DNA from: Ruegeria sp. ANG-S4
GTDB taxonomy: Bacteria > Pseudomonadota > Alphaproteobacteria > Rhodobacterales > Rhodobacteraceae
Reading direction: 5' to 3'
Length of the DNA: 64,000 nucleotides
Assembly (NCBI RefSeq): GCF_000814005.1
Contig: NZ_JWLK01000007.1
Coordinates: forward strand, 115,304 to 179,303
The position numbers and the translations under genes were made by a program. The notes under the pieces are model-generated. The model was not told the DNA's origin and did no database searches. It saw nothing but the letters and a program-made list of their open reading frames with translations. Shown piece by piece: positions 46,234 to 54,769 of the stretch. Numbering within the stretch: the first letter of the stretch is position 1; each line of letters opens with the position of its first letter.

Positions 46234-46935
46234 TCAGAAATCCGCATCTGAGTCACGCAACGAAGCCTCACCGCAGGCAAGCCTTGCCAAGACGTCGACA
46301 TGCACATCCAATGCATCAACGACCGTATAGCCGGGTTCCTGCCCATCGAAGGCTAGGTTCAGATCCGTTCCGGCGAGCACAACCGCATCGGCACCGAGAT
46401 CCTTGACCATGCGTTGACCGGCATCCAGAAACATTGCGCGCTGCTGGTCCGAGCATTCGCCTGCCACGGCCATGTCCTGATAGGTCTGCCCCAGAACTTC
46501 GATCTCATCCACCAAAGCAACAGGATGGGTACGCTGCAGTTGCCCGTAAAGGCCCGTGCGCATCACGACGCGCGTGCCAAGCAAACCGACCGTTTGAAAT
46601 CCCTGATCTGCAAAATATGCGTCCAACGGTTTGACCGCAGAGATCAATGGCAGGGATGAAATCGCGACCGTCTGGTCATAACAGAAGTGACCACCCAACG
46701 ACGTGATTGCGGCACAATCTGCCCCGGCTGATTTGAGCCGATCAATCAGCCGGGCATAGACTTCCGCCTGCGCCTCTCGGTTATCTGCCAGATTATTGCG
46801 GATCAACTCCTGCACGTCGGCGTGCACGATGGTCAATTCCAACGTGGCACCTCGTGCTGCCATAGCCGCGCTAAGCCTTTGGTAATAGACGACAGTTGCC
46901 GCCACTCCGATCCCGCCAACTAGGCCGATATGCAT
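46234..46935 (-). CDS. Asp/Glu racemase-family protein lacking both catalytic cysteines
   Basis: 233 residues with the aspartate-racemase fold: MHIGLVGGIGVAATVVYYQRL at the start, VGLLGTRVVMRTGLY in the middle and VVLAGTDLNLAF near the end. Functional racemases carry one Cys in a C-N-T motif (here AITSLGGHFC, Cys replaced by Thr/Ser) and a second in G-C-T-E (here AGTDL, Cys replaced by Gly). Both acid/base residues therefore appear missing, so racemisation by the two-base thiol mechanism is unlikely. A shifted Cys is present in GHFCYDQ. Possibly another lyase/isomerase or a binding protein. Confidence 0.82.
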   Translation of the reverse strand: MHIGLVGGIGVAATVVYYQRLSAAMAARGATLELTIVHADVQELIRNNLADNREAQAEVYARLIDRLKSAGADCAAITSLGGHFCYDQTVAISSLPLISAVKPLDAYFADQGFQTVGLLGTRVVMRTGLYGQLQRTHPVALVDEIEVLGQTYQDMAVAGECSDQQRAMFLDAGQRMVKDLGADAVVLAGTDLNLAFDGQEPGYTVVDALDVHVDVLARLACGEASLRDSDADF

Positions 46936-47017
46936 GATCAGGCTTTCTCTTTCCGTGTGAAAACAGATGTGAAACCGGGTTGGCTTCCATGTATGGGCCT
47001 ATCAAAACCTGAAGGGG

Positions 47018-47584
47018 TTAGATTTCAAGCTTCTTTGAGACCTCGGATACAAAAGTCCTTTGATACGCAACGATCTTTTTCCCGATATTGCGATTTTCGG
47101 ATTGGCTGACGTAATTGTACTCAAGCAACGCCAGATAGGTGTAAACAAGCTGATCCAGCGCTTTCTGCCGGAAACCTTTGAAGCTTTTTTCTTTCCAGTC
47201 GCCGTAGTCACCCGTGAGGATGTTGGGATAGTACCATCGCCCTATGTCAACCAGTGCGGAAATGCGTTGCAAGCAGTTCAAACGGCGTTCAAAGAACGCG
47301 CCCTCCGGAACACGGGCGGGATCAAGAGACGCAAGATGTGACGCCTCAGAGATTGCAAAAACGCATTCTTTTGCCCAATCCCTGACTTCGCTGATCAGCG
47401 TTCCATGCGCGGCCTGCTGCTGTAATTTCAGGGCACTGTCAGAGATTTCGTTGGCAACCCTGTCCGTTTCAATAGACAGTTTGGCATTGCGCGCGGACTT
47501 CAGTGAGAAGGCTATGCTGGCGACGGCCGCAATGGCTGCGACGCCGGCGGCAATCCACTCGGCCAAGATTACATCCCCGAGCAT
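47018..47584 (-). CDS. Hypothetical protein with one N-terminal membrane helix
   Basis: 188 residues. A membrane helix at about 9-28 (AEWIAAGVAAIAAVASIAFSL) is followed by a charged, helical cytoplasmic part with likely coiled-coil at 30-60 (SARNAKLSIETDRVANEISDS) and a second helical bundle ending KKLEI. No family recognised. The layout resembles small membrane-anchored effectors, but nothing proves this. It lies between cobS and the racemase-like gene, 23 bases from the cobS stop. Confidence 0.65.
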   Translation of the reverse strand: MLGDVILAEWIAAGVAAIAAVASIAFSLKSARNAKLSIETDRVANEISDSALKLQQQAAHGTLISEVRDWAKECVFAISEASHLASLDPARVPEGAFFERRLNCLQRISALVDIGRWYYPNILTGDYGDWKEKSFKGFRQKALDQLVYTYLALLEYNYVSQSENRNIGKKIVAYQRTFVSEVSKKLEI

Positions 47585-47607
47585 AGCGACCTCCTATGAA
47601 CTTCGAC

Positions 47608-48594
47608 CTACCCCAGGCTTGCGCTGGCTGCGCTTTCCGGCAATTCCTCGTCAAAGCAACGCTGATAGAATTCGGCGACGGTCTGCCGCTCCAGCTCGTC
47701 ACATTTGTTCAGGAAGCTCAGGCGGAACGCGTAACCCACATTGCGGAAGATCTCGGCATTCTGGGCCCAGTTGATAACGGTTCTGGGGCTCATAACCGTC
47801 GACAGATCACCATTCATGAAAGCGGTCCGGGTCAGGTCGGCAACGGTCACCATCTGGCTGACTGTCTTGCGACCCTCTGCCGTGTTGTAGTGCGGCGCCT
47901 TGGACAGGACGATCATCGTTTCAGCATCGTGGCTGAGATAGTTCAGCGTCGAGACCAGCGACCACCGGTCCATTTGCGCCTGGTTGATCTGCTGCGTCCC
48001 GTGGTAGAGCCCCGTCGTGTCGCCCAAGCCAACGGTGTTTGCAGTTGCGAACAAGCGGAAGTTCGGATTTGGCGTGATGATTTCGTTCTGGTCCAGCAGG
48101 GTCAGCTTGCCATCGTGCTCAAGCACACGCTGGATCACGAACATAACGTCTGCGCGGCCCGCGTCATATTCGTCGAACACGATGGCGACCGGGTTGCGCA
48201 GCGCCCAAGGCAGGATGCCCTCGTGAAATTCTGTCACCTGTTTTCCGTCGCGCAGCTTGATCGCGTCCTTGCCGATCAGGTCGATCCGGCTGATGTGGCT
48301 GTCGAGGTTCACGCGGACGGCAGGCCAGTTCAAACGCGCGGCAACTTGTTCAATATGGGTCGATTTACCGGTGCCGTGATACCCTTGGATCATCACCCGG
48401 CGGTTATGGGAAAAGCCTGCCAGAATGGCCAGCGTCGTTTCCGGGTCAAACTTGTAGGTCGGATCAATAACCGGTACGCGATCGCTCCGCTCGGCAAAGC
48501 CTTTGACAGCCATGTCGCTGTCAATTCCGAACACTTCACGGACCGAGATGTCTTCGGTTGGTTTTGCGTTGATATCGATCGATCCGTCAGCCAT
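47608..48594 (-). CDS. cobS: Aerobic cobaltochelatase AAA+ subunit CobS
   Basis: 328-residue AAA+ ATPase motor that works with CobT on CobN. Walker [14 protein letters not shown], Walker [12 protein letters not shown] and sensor 1 [12 protein letters not shown] are clear. Start at 48594 ([18 protein letters not shown]) is the usual N terminus; the 26 residues in front in the longer frame do not look coding. Order BolA, J-domain protein, CobS is common in this family, which supports the taxonomic reading. Confidence 0.95.
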   Translation of the reverse strand: MADGSIDINAKPTEDISVREVFGIDSDMAVKGFAERSDRVPVIDPTYKFDPETTLAILAGFSHNRRVMIQGYHGTGKSTHIEQVAARLNWPAVRVNLDSHISRIDLIGKDAIKLRDGKQVTEFHEGILPWALRNPVAIVFDEYDAGRADVMFVIQRVLEHDGKLTLLDQNEIITPNPNFRLFATANTVGLGDTTGLYHGTQQINQAQMDRWSLVSTLNYLSHDAETMIVLSKAPHYNTAEGRKTVSQMVTVADLTRTAFMNGDLSTVMSPRTVINWAQNAEIFRNVGYAFRLSFLNKCDELERQTVAEFYQRCFDEELPESAASASLG

Positions 48595-49007
48595 TCGCCT
48601 TGTCCTTATCAATTGGCCCGCAGTCCCGGGTTTGAACTCGTGTGTGGTGCAACATATTGCGGGTAAGGGCAAGAGAAAGCCGACCGCCTGAAAAGCTGAG
48701 CGGGTTTTTCTTTGAATCTGGCCTTATTGGCAGGCGGGCCGGGTTGTCGAGGAATGGTGTTGCCGACCCCAAGCGTAGCCATCGCTAGGGCATACCGGCT
48801 TTTGATCGCCGTCTGGCAAATCCTGCGAAAACCGCTCCGGATGCGCGACAAATCTCGCTAAAAGCCTGCAATTCTGGCTTGAACCAAAAGAATCCCAATC
48901 TACCGTGAGGAGTTCGTGACATTTGAGATTTCGACGACTAGGTTGCTGTCAGTAAACAGGTCAGGTGGATTTCTGCAAAGACCAATTTTGAACAAGGTTG
49001 AATTAAC
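48595..49007. other. 413-base gap between cobS and the AhpD-like gene
   Basis: Divergent intergenic region. It contains a weak hairpin-like stretch followed by GGGTTTTTCTTTG near 48700-48716, and otherwise no gene or RNA I can support. Promoters of both neighbours should be here. Confidence 0.4.
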
Positions 49008-49520
49008 ATGACAAACTTCGTCGGCCTGAAGCAAGGCAGCGATCTTACAGATGTTTTGAAGTTGTTTCCGCGCAATTCCGAGATGCTTATCCGACTTCTG
49101 GACGGAATTATGTGTTCGGAAGGAGAGTTGTCGCGGGGCGAACGCGAGGCGATAGCCGCGTTTATCTCAACGCACAACACCACCCCGTATTGTACATTCT
49201 ACCACTCTCTTTTTGCTGAGGTTTTCGCGGGACCGATCGAAGAGATCAACGAGCGGATTGAACCGCTTCTGACCTATGCATTGAGCCTGCGCGCACGAAA
49301 CAGCGACGAGATCGCGCGCACATCAAAGGCGGCGATGGACGCCGGGTGGAGCGAAGGCGCCGTTTACGAAGTCGTCGAAGTCTGCGGTATCTTTGACTTC
49401 ATCAACACAATCGTCCTGGCCGCTGGATTGGAAGTGCCGGACGGACCGATGGATTCCGGCCTGACCTTGGAAGGCCTGGAACGTTTTTATTCAGATACGG
49501 CGGATGTTCTGGCAACCTAG
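49008..49520 (+). CDS. AhpD/carboxymuconolactone-decarboxylase-like protein
   Basis: 170-residue helical protein of the peroxidase-related AhpD-like group. The core helix reads LSRGEREAIAAFISTHNTTPYCTFYH: the resolving Cys with C-x3-H is present, while the first Cys of C-x-x-C is replaced by Thr (TTPYC). A second helix (SKAAMDAGWSEGAVYEVVEVCGIF) matches the repeated CMD layout. Single gene by spacing. A thiol-based peroxidase function is doubtful without the Cys pair. Confidence 0.78.
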   Translation: MTNFVGLKQGSDLTDVLKLFPRNSEMLIRLLDGIMCSEGELSRGEREAIAAFISTHNTTPYCTFYHSLFAEVFAGPIEEINERIEPLLTYALSLRARNSDEIARTSKAAMDAGWSEGAVYEVVEVCGIFDFINTIVLAAGLEVPDGPMDSGLTLEGLERFYSDTADVLAT

Positions 49521-49578
49521 CATGCCGCAAACGCGCCCAAGTCAACCTGAGCGCATTCGTCAACGTGTTTGACCCCGG

Positions 49579-50205
49579 TTATTTGAAGTTCCGGCTGTCC
49601 TTGATCTGATCCCAGGCCCAGACGACTTCCTGCAGCTGTTCTTCCTGCGAGCGGTCGCCGCCGTTCATATCGGGATGCAGCACCTTGATCAGTTTTTTGT
49701 ACGCTTTGCGCACCTCAGCTTTGGTCCAGCTGTCGTTGGCGTCCAGAATCTCGATGGCGCGGCGCTCGGTTGGTGGCAGGCGGCGGCCGCCTGCGCCGGA
49801 CGTGCGCCCCTTGTTTTGTGTGCCGTTCGCGCCCAGAACCTGATGCGGATCTTCGATGCCAAGCCGCGCCCAGGCACGGGCTTCGGGATCGCCCATGGGT
49901 TTGGTTTCACGTTCCCAAACCTTGTCTTTCGAGCGTTGCGCGTTCAATTCTGCTTCGGTCGTGCCGTCGAAAAAGTTCCATTTCTGGTTATATTCGCGCA
50001 CGTGCTTTTGACAGAACCAATAGAAGTCGTCCAAAACGTCCGGCGCTTTGGGCGCGCGGAACTTCCCGGGTTCTTCGCACCCTGGATGGTCACAGATTCG
50101 GACCGATGTTTCAGACGCCCCAGACATGCCCCGACGCCCGCGTGGCTTCTTTTTCTTGGCGCTGGATACGGACATATCGAATCCAAACGGGTCTGACTTT
50201 TCCAT
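49579..50205 (-). CDS. J-domain (DnaJ-like) protein
   Basis: 208 residues. The C-terminal 65 residues are a J domain ending near the C terminus: RAIEILDANDSWTKAEVRKAYKKLIKVLHPDMNGGD, with the essential H-P-D. The N-terminal region is basic (KKKKPRGRRG) and carries C-x4-C/C-x2-H-like residues (ICDHPGCEEPG and FCQKHVREY), possibly a zinc site. It would stimulate DnaK ATPase with a specific client. Divergent from bolA, a conserved alphaproteobacterial arrangement next to cobS. Confidence 0.88.
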   Translation of the reverse strand: MEKSDPFGFDMSVSSAKKKKPRGRRGMSGASETSVRICDHPGCEEPGKFRAPKAPDVLDDFYWFCQKHVREYNQKWNFFDGTTEAELNAQRSKDKVWERETKPMGDPEARAWARLGIEDPHQVLGANGTQNKGRTSGAGGRRLPPTERRAIEILDANDSWTKAEVRKAYKKLIKVLHPDMNGGDRSQEEQLQEVVWAWDQIKDSRNFK

Positions 50206-50312
50206 TTGCCTGCTCCTGCGAACGCGTCTTTTCGACTCGGAGGCAGCAGTTTAACGTAAGGGGCACAGAGTAGAAGAGGGGAGCGGCAAAATTTTTGCCG
50301 CCGGGCAAAAAA

Positions 50313-50567
50313 ATGACCATGACCGACGAAATCCGCAGCCGCTTGCAGGCCGCATTTTCCCCGCGCGAGCTTGAGGTGGTGGACGACAGCGAAAGCCATA
50401 GAGGTCACGCAGGGTTCCGCGAAGGCGGAGAAAGCCATTTTAACGTTCGCATCCGGTCGGACGCGTTTCAGGGACAGTCGCGGGTTGCCCGGCACCGTGC
50501 TGTGCACGCCGCGCTGGGCGACGTGGTTCCGCGCATTCATGCCCTTGCGCTGGATATCGACGTCTAG
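50313..50567 (+). CDS. BolA-family protein
   Basis: 84-residue BolA-like protein, a partner of monothiol glutaredoxins in Fe-S cluster handling. The pattern ELEVVDDSESHRGHAG, GGESHFNVRIRSDAF and RVARHRAVHAALGDVV holds the invariant His positions. Start at 50313 (MTMTDEI); ATG at 50319 gives two residues fewer. Preceded by a short ATTTTTGCCG hairpin-like stretch. Divergent from the J-domain gene, 107 bases apart. Confidence 0.9.
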   Translation: MTMTDEIRSRLQAAFSPRELEVVDDSESHRGHAGFREGGESHFNVRIRSDAFQGQSRVARHRAVHAALGDVVPRIHALALDIDV

Positions 50568-50590
50568 CGTCCGCAGCCAAGCGTCCCGTT

Positions 50591-51109
50591 TCAACCCAAG
50601 TGCTTGTACATATAGGTGGTCGGTTCCAAACGGTCATCGAACGGGTTTCGGCAATAGTTCGGAATCTCTCCGGCGATCTCAAAGCCCAGGTTTTGGTACA
50701 GAATGCGCGAGGGGTCTGTGCTGCGCGTGTCCAGAACCAGGGTGGTTCTGTTCAACTCTGTTGCGCGTGCCTGCAAGGCATCCATCAGGGCGCGACCCAA
50801 TCCTTTGCGCCGCGCGTCCGGATGAACCAGCAGCTTGGCGACGTCTGCGCGATGTGGCTGGTTTGGCATCCGGGCGGGTATCAGTTGCACGGTTCCGCAA
50901 ATCCGACCGCCGCTGTAGGCTGCAAACAAGTCCAATGCACCGGTCACCAGTCCCGGGCGTATTGAAGTCACCCAAAACCTGCGAGCATCCGCCTGAGAAA
51001 ACGGCAGGATGAACCCGATACTTGCGCCAGTGTGAACGCAACCATGCAAAATGTCGGTCAAATCCTCGACCGCGCTGTCGAAAGTGGAGGTTGATAGGCG
51101 TGTGATCAT
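50591..51109 (-). CDS. GNAT-family N-acetyltransferase
   Basis: 172-residue acetyl-CoA-dependent acetyltransferase. Motif A is VAKLLVHPDARRKGLGRALM (R-x-x-G-x-G/A), followed by LVLDTRSTDPSRILYQNLGFE. Acceptor unknown. Its start overlaps the stop of the XRE-cupin regulator by four bases, so the regulator and enzyme are a translationally coupled pair and the regulator probably senses the enzyme's substrate class (amino acid or amine). Confidence 0.9.
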   Translation of the reverse strand: MITRLSTSTFDSAVEDLTDILHGCVHTGASIGFILPFSQADARRFWVTSIRPGLVTGALDLFAAYSGGRICGTVQLIPARMPNQPHRADVAKLLVHPDARRKGLGRALMDALQARATELNRTTLVLDTRSTDPSRILYQNLGFEIAGEIPNYCRNPFDDRLEPTTYMYKHLG

Positions 51110-51660
51110 ATCAGCACCAAAAGGTAACGCGCGCCACGCGTGGCGCTGGTTTCAAATCGCGTAGGTCCGGACAGATGATACCGCAGGCAATCACCGCCGG
51201 TCAGATCGTGCGGAGTGTCGTCGACCGTCAGTGTCAGCGATCCGTCCAGCATGATCAGGTGATGTTCCTGGCCGGGTTTGAATGGCGTCTCGTAGGTTAT
51301 GACCGTTCCGGGCGGCAGGTGCCCTTCCAGAACCTCGCCAGCCAGATCAGGCGCCGGGGGGGACACTGATCTGCGGGTAAAGCCAGTCTCGGGATCACGC
51401 CATTCCGATTGTCGCTCGAACGGGACACGAGGGACAAAGGTGTCTTCGACCATCATCAGCAGACGCGACATAGGCAAACCAAACACGGCGCACAGACGGC
51501 CAAGAGAGTCGGCAGTTGGGCTGACCTCGCCTTTCTCCATCCGGGACAGCGTCGCGCGGCTGATTCCGCTGAACTCGGCAAGCTGGTCCAAAGACCATCC
51601 ATGCGATGATCGCAGTTCGTAAAGGCGTTGCGCAAGGCGGGCCGAAAAGGTGTCCAGCAT
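51106..51660 (-). CDS. XRE-family regulator with C-terminal cupin
   Basis: 184 residues: helix-turn-helix (about 8-62; SLDQLAEFSGISRATLSRMEKGEVSPTADSLGRL) followed by a small cupin sensor domain (about 105-180; GTVITYETPFKPGQEHHLIMLDGSLTL). Members repress or activate adjacent catabolic or transport genes in response to a small ligand. Overlaps the GNAT gene by four bases, the likely regulated partner. Confidence 0.9.
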   Translation of the reverse strand: MLDTFSARLAQRLYELRSSHGWSLDQLAEFSGISRATLSRMEKGEVSPTADSLGRLCAVFGLPMSRLLMMVEDTFVPRVPFERQSEWRDPETGFTRRSVSPPAPDLAGEVLEGHLPPGTVITYETPFKPGQEHHLIMLDGSLTLTVDDTPHDLTGGDCLRYHLSGPTRFETSATRGARYLLVLI

Positions 51661-51723
51661 AGATCACATATGAGAAAAGTTTCCAATTATGGGAAATATC
51701 TATTAAAAAATGGACAGGCGCAA

Positions 51724-51753
51724 TAGAAAAGAGCGCGGAAGAATACCGCGCTC
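51724..51753 (-). terminator. Rho-independent terminator after the iron-binding protein gene
   Basis: GAGCGCGG (51731-51738) and CCGCGCTC (51746-51753) form an eight-base-pair stem with a seven-base loop. On the minus strand it is followed by TTTTCTATT, so it ends the leftward transcript of the iron-binding protein gene that stops at 51778. Confidence 0.85.
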
Positions 51754-51777
51754 TCATTTTCTGGGGTTGTCGTGGAG

Positions 51778-52794
51778 CTACTTCCAGCCGACTTCATTGA
51801 AGATTTTTTGCGCTTCGGGAATGTTCTTGGCAACTTCTGACAGATTCACATCATCGGCTTTGAATTCACCCAGTTGTTTGACCGAATCTGCAAGTTCCAC
51901 ACTTGGTACGGCGGGGAACTCATCGTTACCGGACGAGAAATACTGTTGGGCGCTGTCGCTTGCCAAGTACTCCAGAAACAAGATGGCGTTTTCCTTGTTC
52001 GGCGCGTTTGCGGCCACACCGGCACCAGACAGGTTCATATGCGCTCCATAGCTATCCTGGTTCGGAAAGACAAAGCCGACCTTGTCGCGCTCTGCGGACA
52101 GACCTTTGACATCCTTGCGGATCGCGCGGGCGAAGTAATAGGTGTTCGATACGGCGATATCGCATTCACCTGAAACGATGGCTCGCAGCTGATCAGTATC
52201 CCCCCCCTGTGGTTCGCGAGCCATGTTGGCAACAATTCCCTCGGCCCAGGTCTTGGCCGCCTCTGCGCCTTCATGTGTGATGATCGAAGCCAGCAAAGTT
52301 TGGTTGTAGGTGTTGCTGGAGGACCGAATGCAAATCAGGCCTTTGTATTCGGGTTTTGCCAGATCTGCGTAGGTCGCCGGGGGATTTGCGACATTTTCTT
52401 TGTCAAAAAAGATAATGCGACCGCGTTGGGAAAAACCGAACCACTGATTGTCGCTGTCTTGCAGATTTGACGGTACACGCTCTTCCAGAACAGCGCTTTC
52501 TACAGGCTGCAAGATACCGGCGTTTTTGGCGCGTTCCAGACGCGATGTGTCAACGGTCAGTAGGATATCCGCGGGGGAATTCGCGCCCTCGGCTTCAAGG
52601 CGCGCAATCAGTTCATCCGCCTTGCCTTCAATTCGGTTGATAGTGATGCCTGTGGCCTCTTCAAAGTCCGTGTACAGGCGCTCGTCTGTGTCGTAGTGGC
52701 GCGACGAATAGAGGTTCAGTTCGCCGTCAGCAACAGCCGTGGTTGCGATCAGAGCCGTCAGCGCAACGGCGATGCAAGTGGAGGATTTCAACAT
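51778..52794 (-). CDS. Periplasmic ferric-iron-binding protein (FbpA/IdiA-like)
   Basis: 338-residue periplasmic binding protein of the Fe3+ ABC importer class. Start at 52794 gives a signal peptide (MLKSSTCIAVALTALIATTAVA). The mature protein begins DGELNLYSSRHYDTDERLY; the Tyr pair needed for ferric binding is in SNTYYFARA. The last strand ends FNEVGWK, as is usual. No permease or ATPase gene is near, so the protein is an orphan working with a transporter encoded elsewhere. A consensus promoter and a TGA-N9-TCA iron box lie directly upstream, so iron-limited expression is expected. Confidence 0.93.
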   Translation of the reverse strand: MLKSSTCIAVALTALIATTAVADGELNLYSSRHYDTDERLYTDFEEATGITINRIEGKADELIARLEAEGANSPADILLTVDTSRLERAKNAGILQPVESAVLEERVPSNLQDSDNQWFGFSQRGRIIFFDKENVANPPATYADLAKPEYKGLICIRSSSNTYNQTLLASIITHEGAEAAKTWAEGIVANMAREPQGGDTDQLRAIVSGECDIAVSNTYYFARAIRKDVKGLSAERDKVGFVFPNQDSYGAHMNLSGAGVAANAPNKENAILFLEYLASDSAQQYFSSGNDEFPAVPSVELADSVKQLGEFKADDVNLSEVAKNIPEAQKIFNEVGWK

Positions 52795-52822
52795 TTTTTG
52801 TCCCAACTTAGAGATTTCAGGG

Positions 52823-52878
52823 CAGGTCATAACCTGACTGATTTTCTCAATTATACGATTCCACATATGATTCAAGAA
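52823..52878 (-). promoter_or_regulatory. Promoter with iron box upstream of the Fe3+-binding protein gene
   Basis: On the minus strand a perfect TATAAT -10 (52850-52855) lies 17 bases from TTCTTG (52873-52878). Directly downstream, TGA (52835-52837) and TCA (52847-52849) with nine bases between match the Rhodobacterales Iron-Rhodo-box TGA-N9-TCA. A separate inverted repeat CAGGT-N4-ACCTG covers 52823-52836. A protein bound here would block the promoter, consistent with repression when iron is sufficient. Confidence 0.65.
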
Positions 52879-53067
52879 AAACCGACAAATTTAGTTGGAA
52901 AAAGGGTCGCAGGGCTGACGGCGAGAAAAACCGATCAATGCCCGGGACAAAATGGCCTTAGTTCGCAAAGGTCTTTCTGGTTCTTTTCAGAAAGGATAGA
53001 TTGGGGAAGGCTGGAAAGACGTACCGCCGCTTTGTGGCGGGTCTGGCGCAATTAACGAGGACCACAG

Positions 53068-53391
53068 ATGGCAGAGACACTGGCCGAAAAACTTGAAAAG
53101 TCGAATTTGGGACATTGGATGGCCCGGTTCGAAGGGTTCATGGTATTTGTCGGTGTTGTGGGACCCTTTGCGACCCTGCCGCAGCTTGTGAAGCTTTACT
53201 TTACCCATTCACAACACGCGACCGGGCAGTCGCTGCTGTCCTGGTCGCTGTACGCTGCGCTTTCGATGCTGTGGTTCATATACGGAATGATTGTTGGAAA
53301 ACTGCCCATCTACGTGGGCAACGGCATATCAATGATTCTGAACTTGCTGATGGTCATCGGTATCCTGATCCACGCTGGCGTGACGTTCTAA
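53068..53391 (+). CDS. SemiSWEET-type small membrane transporter
   Basis: 107 residues with three membrane helices (about 23-43, 58-76, 82-104) and the PQ motif in FATLPQLVKLYFT, then SLLSWSLYAALSMLWFIYG. SemiSWEETs dimerise to form a sugar or small-solute uniporter. The N terminus (MAETLAEKLEKSNLGHWM) is longer than in most. Single gene, followed by a shared hairpin terminator. Substrate unknown. Confidence 0.85.
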   Translation: MAETLAEKLEKSNLGHWMARFEGFMVFVGVVGPFATLPQLVKLYFTHSQHATGQSLLSWSLYAALSMLWFIYGMIVGKLPIYVGNGISMILNLLMVIGILIHAGVTF

Positions 53392-53416
53392 GCCCTTCAA
53401 ACCCAACCCAAAAAAA

Positions 53417-53438
53417 AACCGCGCCCACGGGCGCGGTT
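53417..53438. terminator. Bidirectional terminator between SemiSWEET gene and rpmJ
   Basis: AACCGCGCC (53417-53425) pairs with GGCGCGGTT (53430-53438) over a four-base loop. On the minus strand it is followed by eight T, a strong terminator for rpmJ; on the plus strand it is followed by CTTTC, weaker, for the SemiSWEET gene. Confidence 0.85.
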
Positions 53439-53462
53439 CTTTCAAACAGCTATGTGCAGTTC

Positions 53463-53588
53463 TCAGCCCTGACGCGCTTTGAACTTGCGCTGCGTCTTGT
53501 TGATAACGTAGACGCGGCCTTTGCGACGCACAATACGGCAGTCACGGTGCCGGTTCTTGAGCGAGCGGAGCGAGTTCTTGACCTTCAT
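53463..53588 (-). CDS. rpmJ: Ribosomal protein L36
   Basis: 41-residue large-subunit ribosomal protein: begins [18 protein letters not shown], continues with [15 protein letters not shown] and ends KFKARQG. This is the alphaproteobacterial C-minus-like form in which only one of the usual zinc-binding cysteines (Cys17) is obvious. Short and therefore easily missed. Preceded by AATGGAGACAGACCC and followed by the strong hairpin terminator at 53417-53438. Confidence 0.93.
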   Translation of the reverse strand: MKVKNSLRSLKNRHRDCRIVRRKGRVYVINKTQRKFKARQG

Positions 53589-53682
53589 GGGTCTGTCTCC
53601 ATTCTGCGGCGCCTTCATCAAAAGACGTGGCCAGCGCCTGGGTTAGCGGGTGCCTCGGGTCATACCCGAAACAGTGAAACGA

Positions 53683-53757
53683 TGGTGGGCGGTACAAGGA
53701 TCGAACTTGTGACCCCTTCGATGTCAACGAAGTGCTCTACCGCTGAGCTAACCGCCC
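53683..53757 (-). tRNA. tRNA-Val (GAC)
   Basis: 75 bases including an encoded CCA. Acceptor stem GGGCGGT pairs with ACCGCCC; D arm GCTCAGCGGTAGAGC; anticodon stem CTTCG/CGAAG with loop TTGACAT (anticodon GAC, Val); T arm ACAAG-TTCGATC-CTTGT. All four arms close without mismatches. Orphan tRNA between rpmJ and the N-formylglutamate amidohydrolase gene. Confidence 0.96.
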
Positions 53758-53904
53758 ACGTCCCTTTGCGTGCCCTGCCCCATAACGAAATGGGGCGCGG
53801 AACTCCGCGCCGGTAGCGGGCTCTATAAAAGGAGTCGATGGGGGGATCAAGGGGTTTGGCAGAACTATTTTCCGGTCTATGTTCAACCCGAACAAGGAGA
53901 GCCC

Positions 53905-54765
53905 ATGCCGACCGCAGCCTATGATCTGGAAATGCCCGAAAACCGCACATCCAGCGTGGTTTTCGCGTCCCCACACAGCGGTCGCGCGTACCCCGAGTCG
54001 TTTCTGAAACGTTCGGTTTTGAACCGCAACATGATTCGGTCTTCAGAAGATGCGTTTGTTGATAAGTTGTTCGCTGGCGTGGCACAAACCGGAGCGCCCT
54101 TTCTGAAGGCGGTCATGCCGCGGGCCTATCTGGACCTGAACCGCAGCGCCGAGGAACTGGATCCGGCCCTGATTCAAGGCGCACGCCGGCAAGGGCACAA
54201 TCCCAGGGTCGCTTCGGGTTTGGGTGTCATTCCACGGGTGGTCGCCAATGGTCGCTCAATCTATCACGGAAAGCTGACGATGGATGAGGCGCGCCTGCGT
54301 ATCGACAATTACTGGCGACCCTACCACACGCGCCTGAAGTCATTGCTGGCCGAGTCATACGACAAGTTTGGACAGGCCATTCTGATCGACTGCCATTCGA
54401 TGCCGCACGAAGCGGTCTCGATCGCCGGAAGAGGTCAGTCAAAACACCCCGAGATCGTTCTTGGCGACAGGTTTGGCGCGTCAGCCTCGGGCGTGATCGT
54501 GGATCAGATTGAATCGGCTTTTGCCAGCGCAGGGTTGAACGTGGCGCGAAACGCGCCGTTTGCGGGCGCATATGTCACCCAGACATACGGACGGCCCGGT
54601 CGCTATCAACACGCCATCCAAATCGAAATTGATCGGTCCCTTTACATGGATGAAGAACGAATCCAGCCGAACGACAACTTTGAGGCATTTTGCGGGATCC
54701 TGAACAAAGTCGTGGCGGAAATTGCCGCAATCGGCGCACCGCCTGCGCGACTGGCGGCAGAGTAG
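53905..54765 (+). CDS. N-formylglutamate amidohydrolase
   Basis: 286-residue zinc-type amidohydrolase of the FGase family, which releases formate from N-formylglutamate in histidine catabolism. Start at 53905 follows AACAAGGAGAGCCC. Motifs: FASPHSGRAYPESF, PRAYLDLNRSAEELDP, LIDCHSMPHEA, YGRPGRYQHAIQIEIDRSLYM. No hut genes are near; family members outside hut operons may deformylate other N-formyl amino acids. Converges with dinB, four bases apart. Confidence 0.92.
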   Translation: MPTAAYDLEMPENRTSSVVFASPHSGRAYPESFLKRSVLNRNMIRSSEDAFVDKLFAGVAQTGAPFLKAVMPRAYLDLNRSAEELDPALIQGARRQGHNPRVASGLGVIPRVVANGRSIYHGKLTMDEARLRIDNYWRPYHTRLKSLLAESYDKFGQAILIDCHSMPHEAVSIAGRGQSKHPEIVLGDRFGASASGVIVDQIESAFASAGLNVARNAPFAGAYVTQTYGRPGRYQHAIQIEIDRSLYMDEERIQPNDNFEAFCGILNKVVAEIAAIGAPPARLAAE

Positions 54766-54769
54766 GGCG

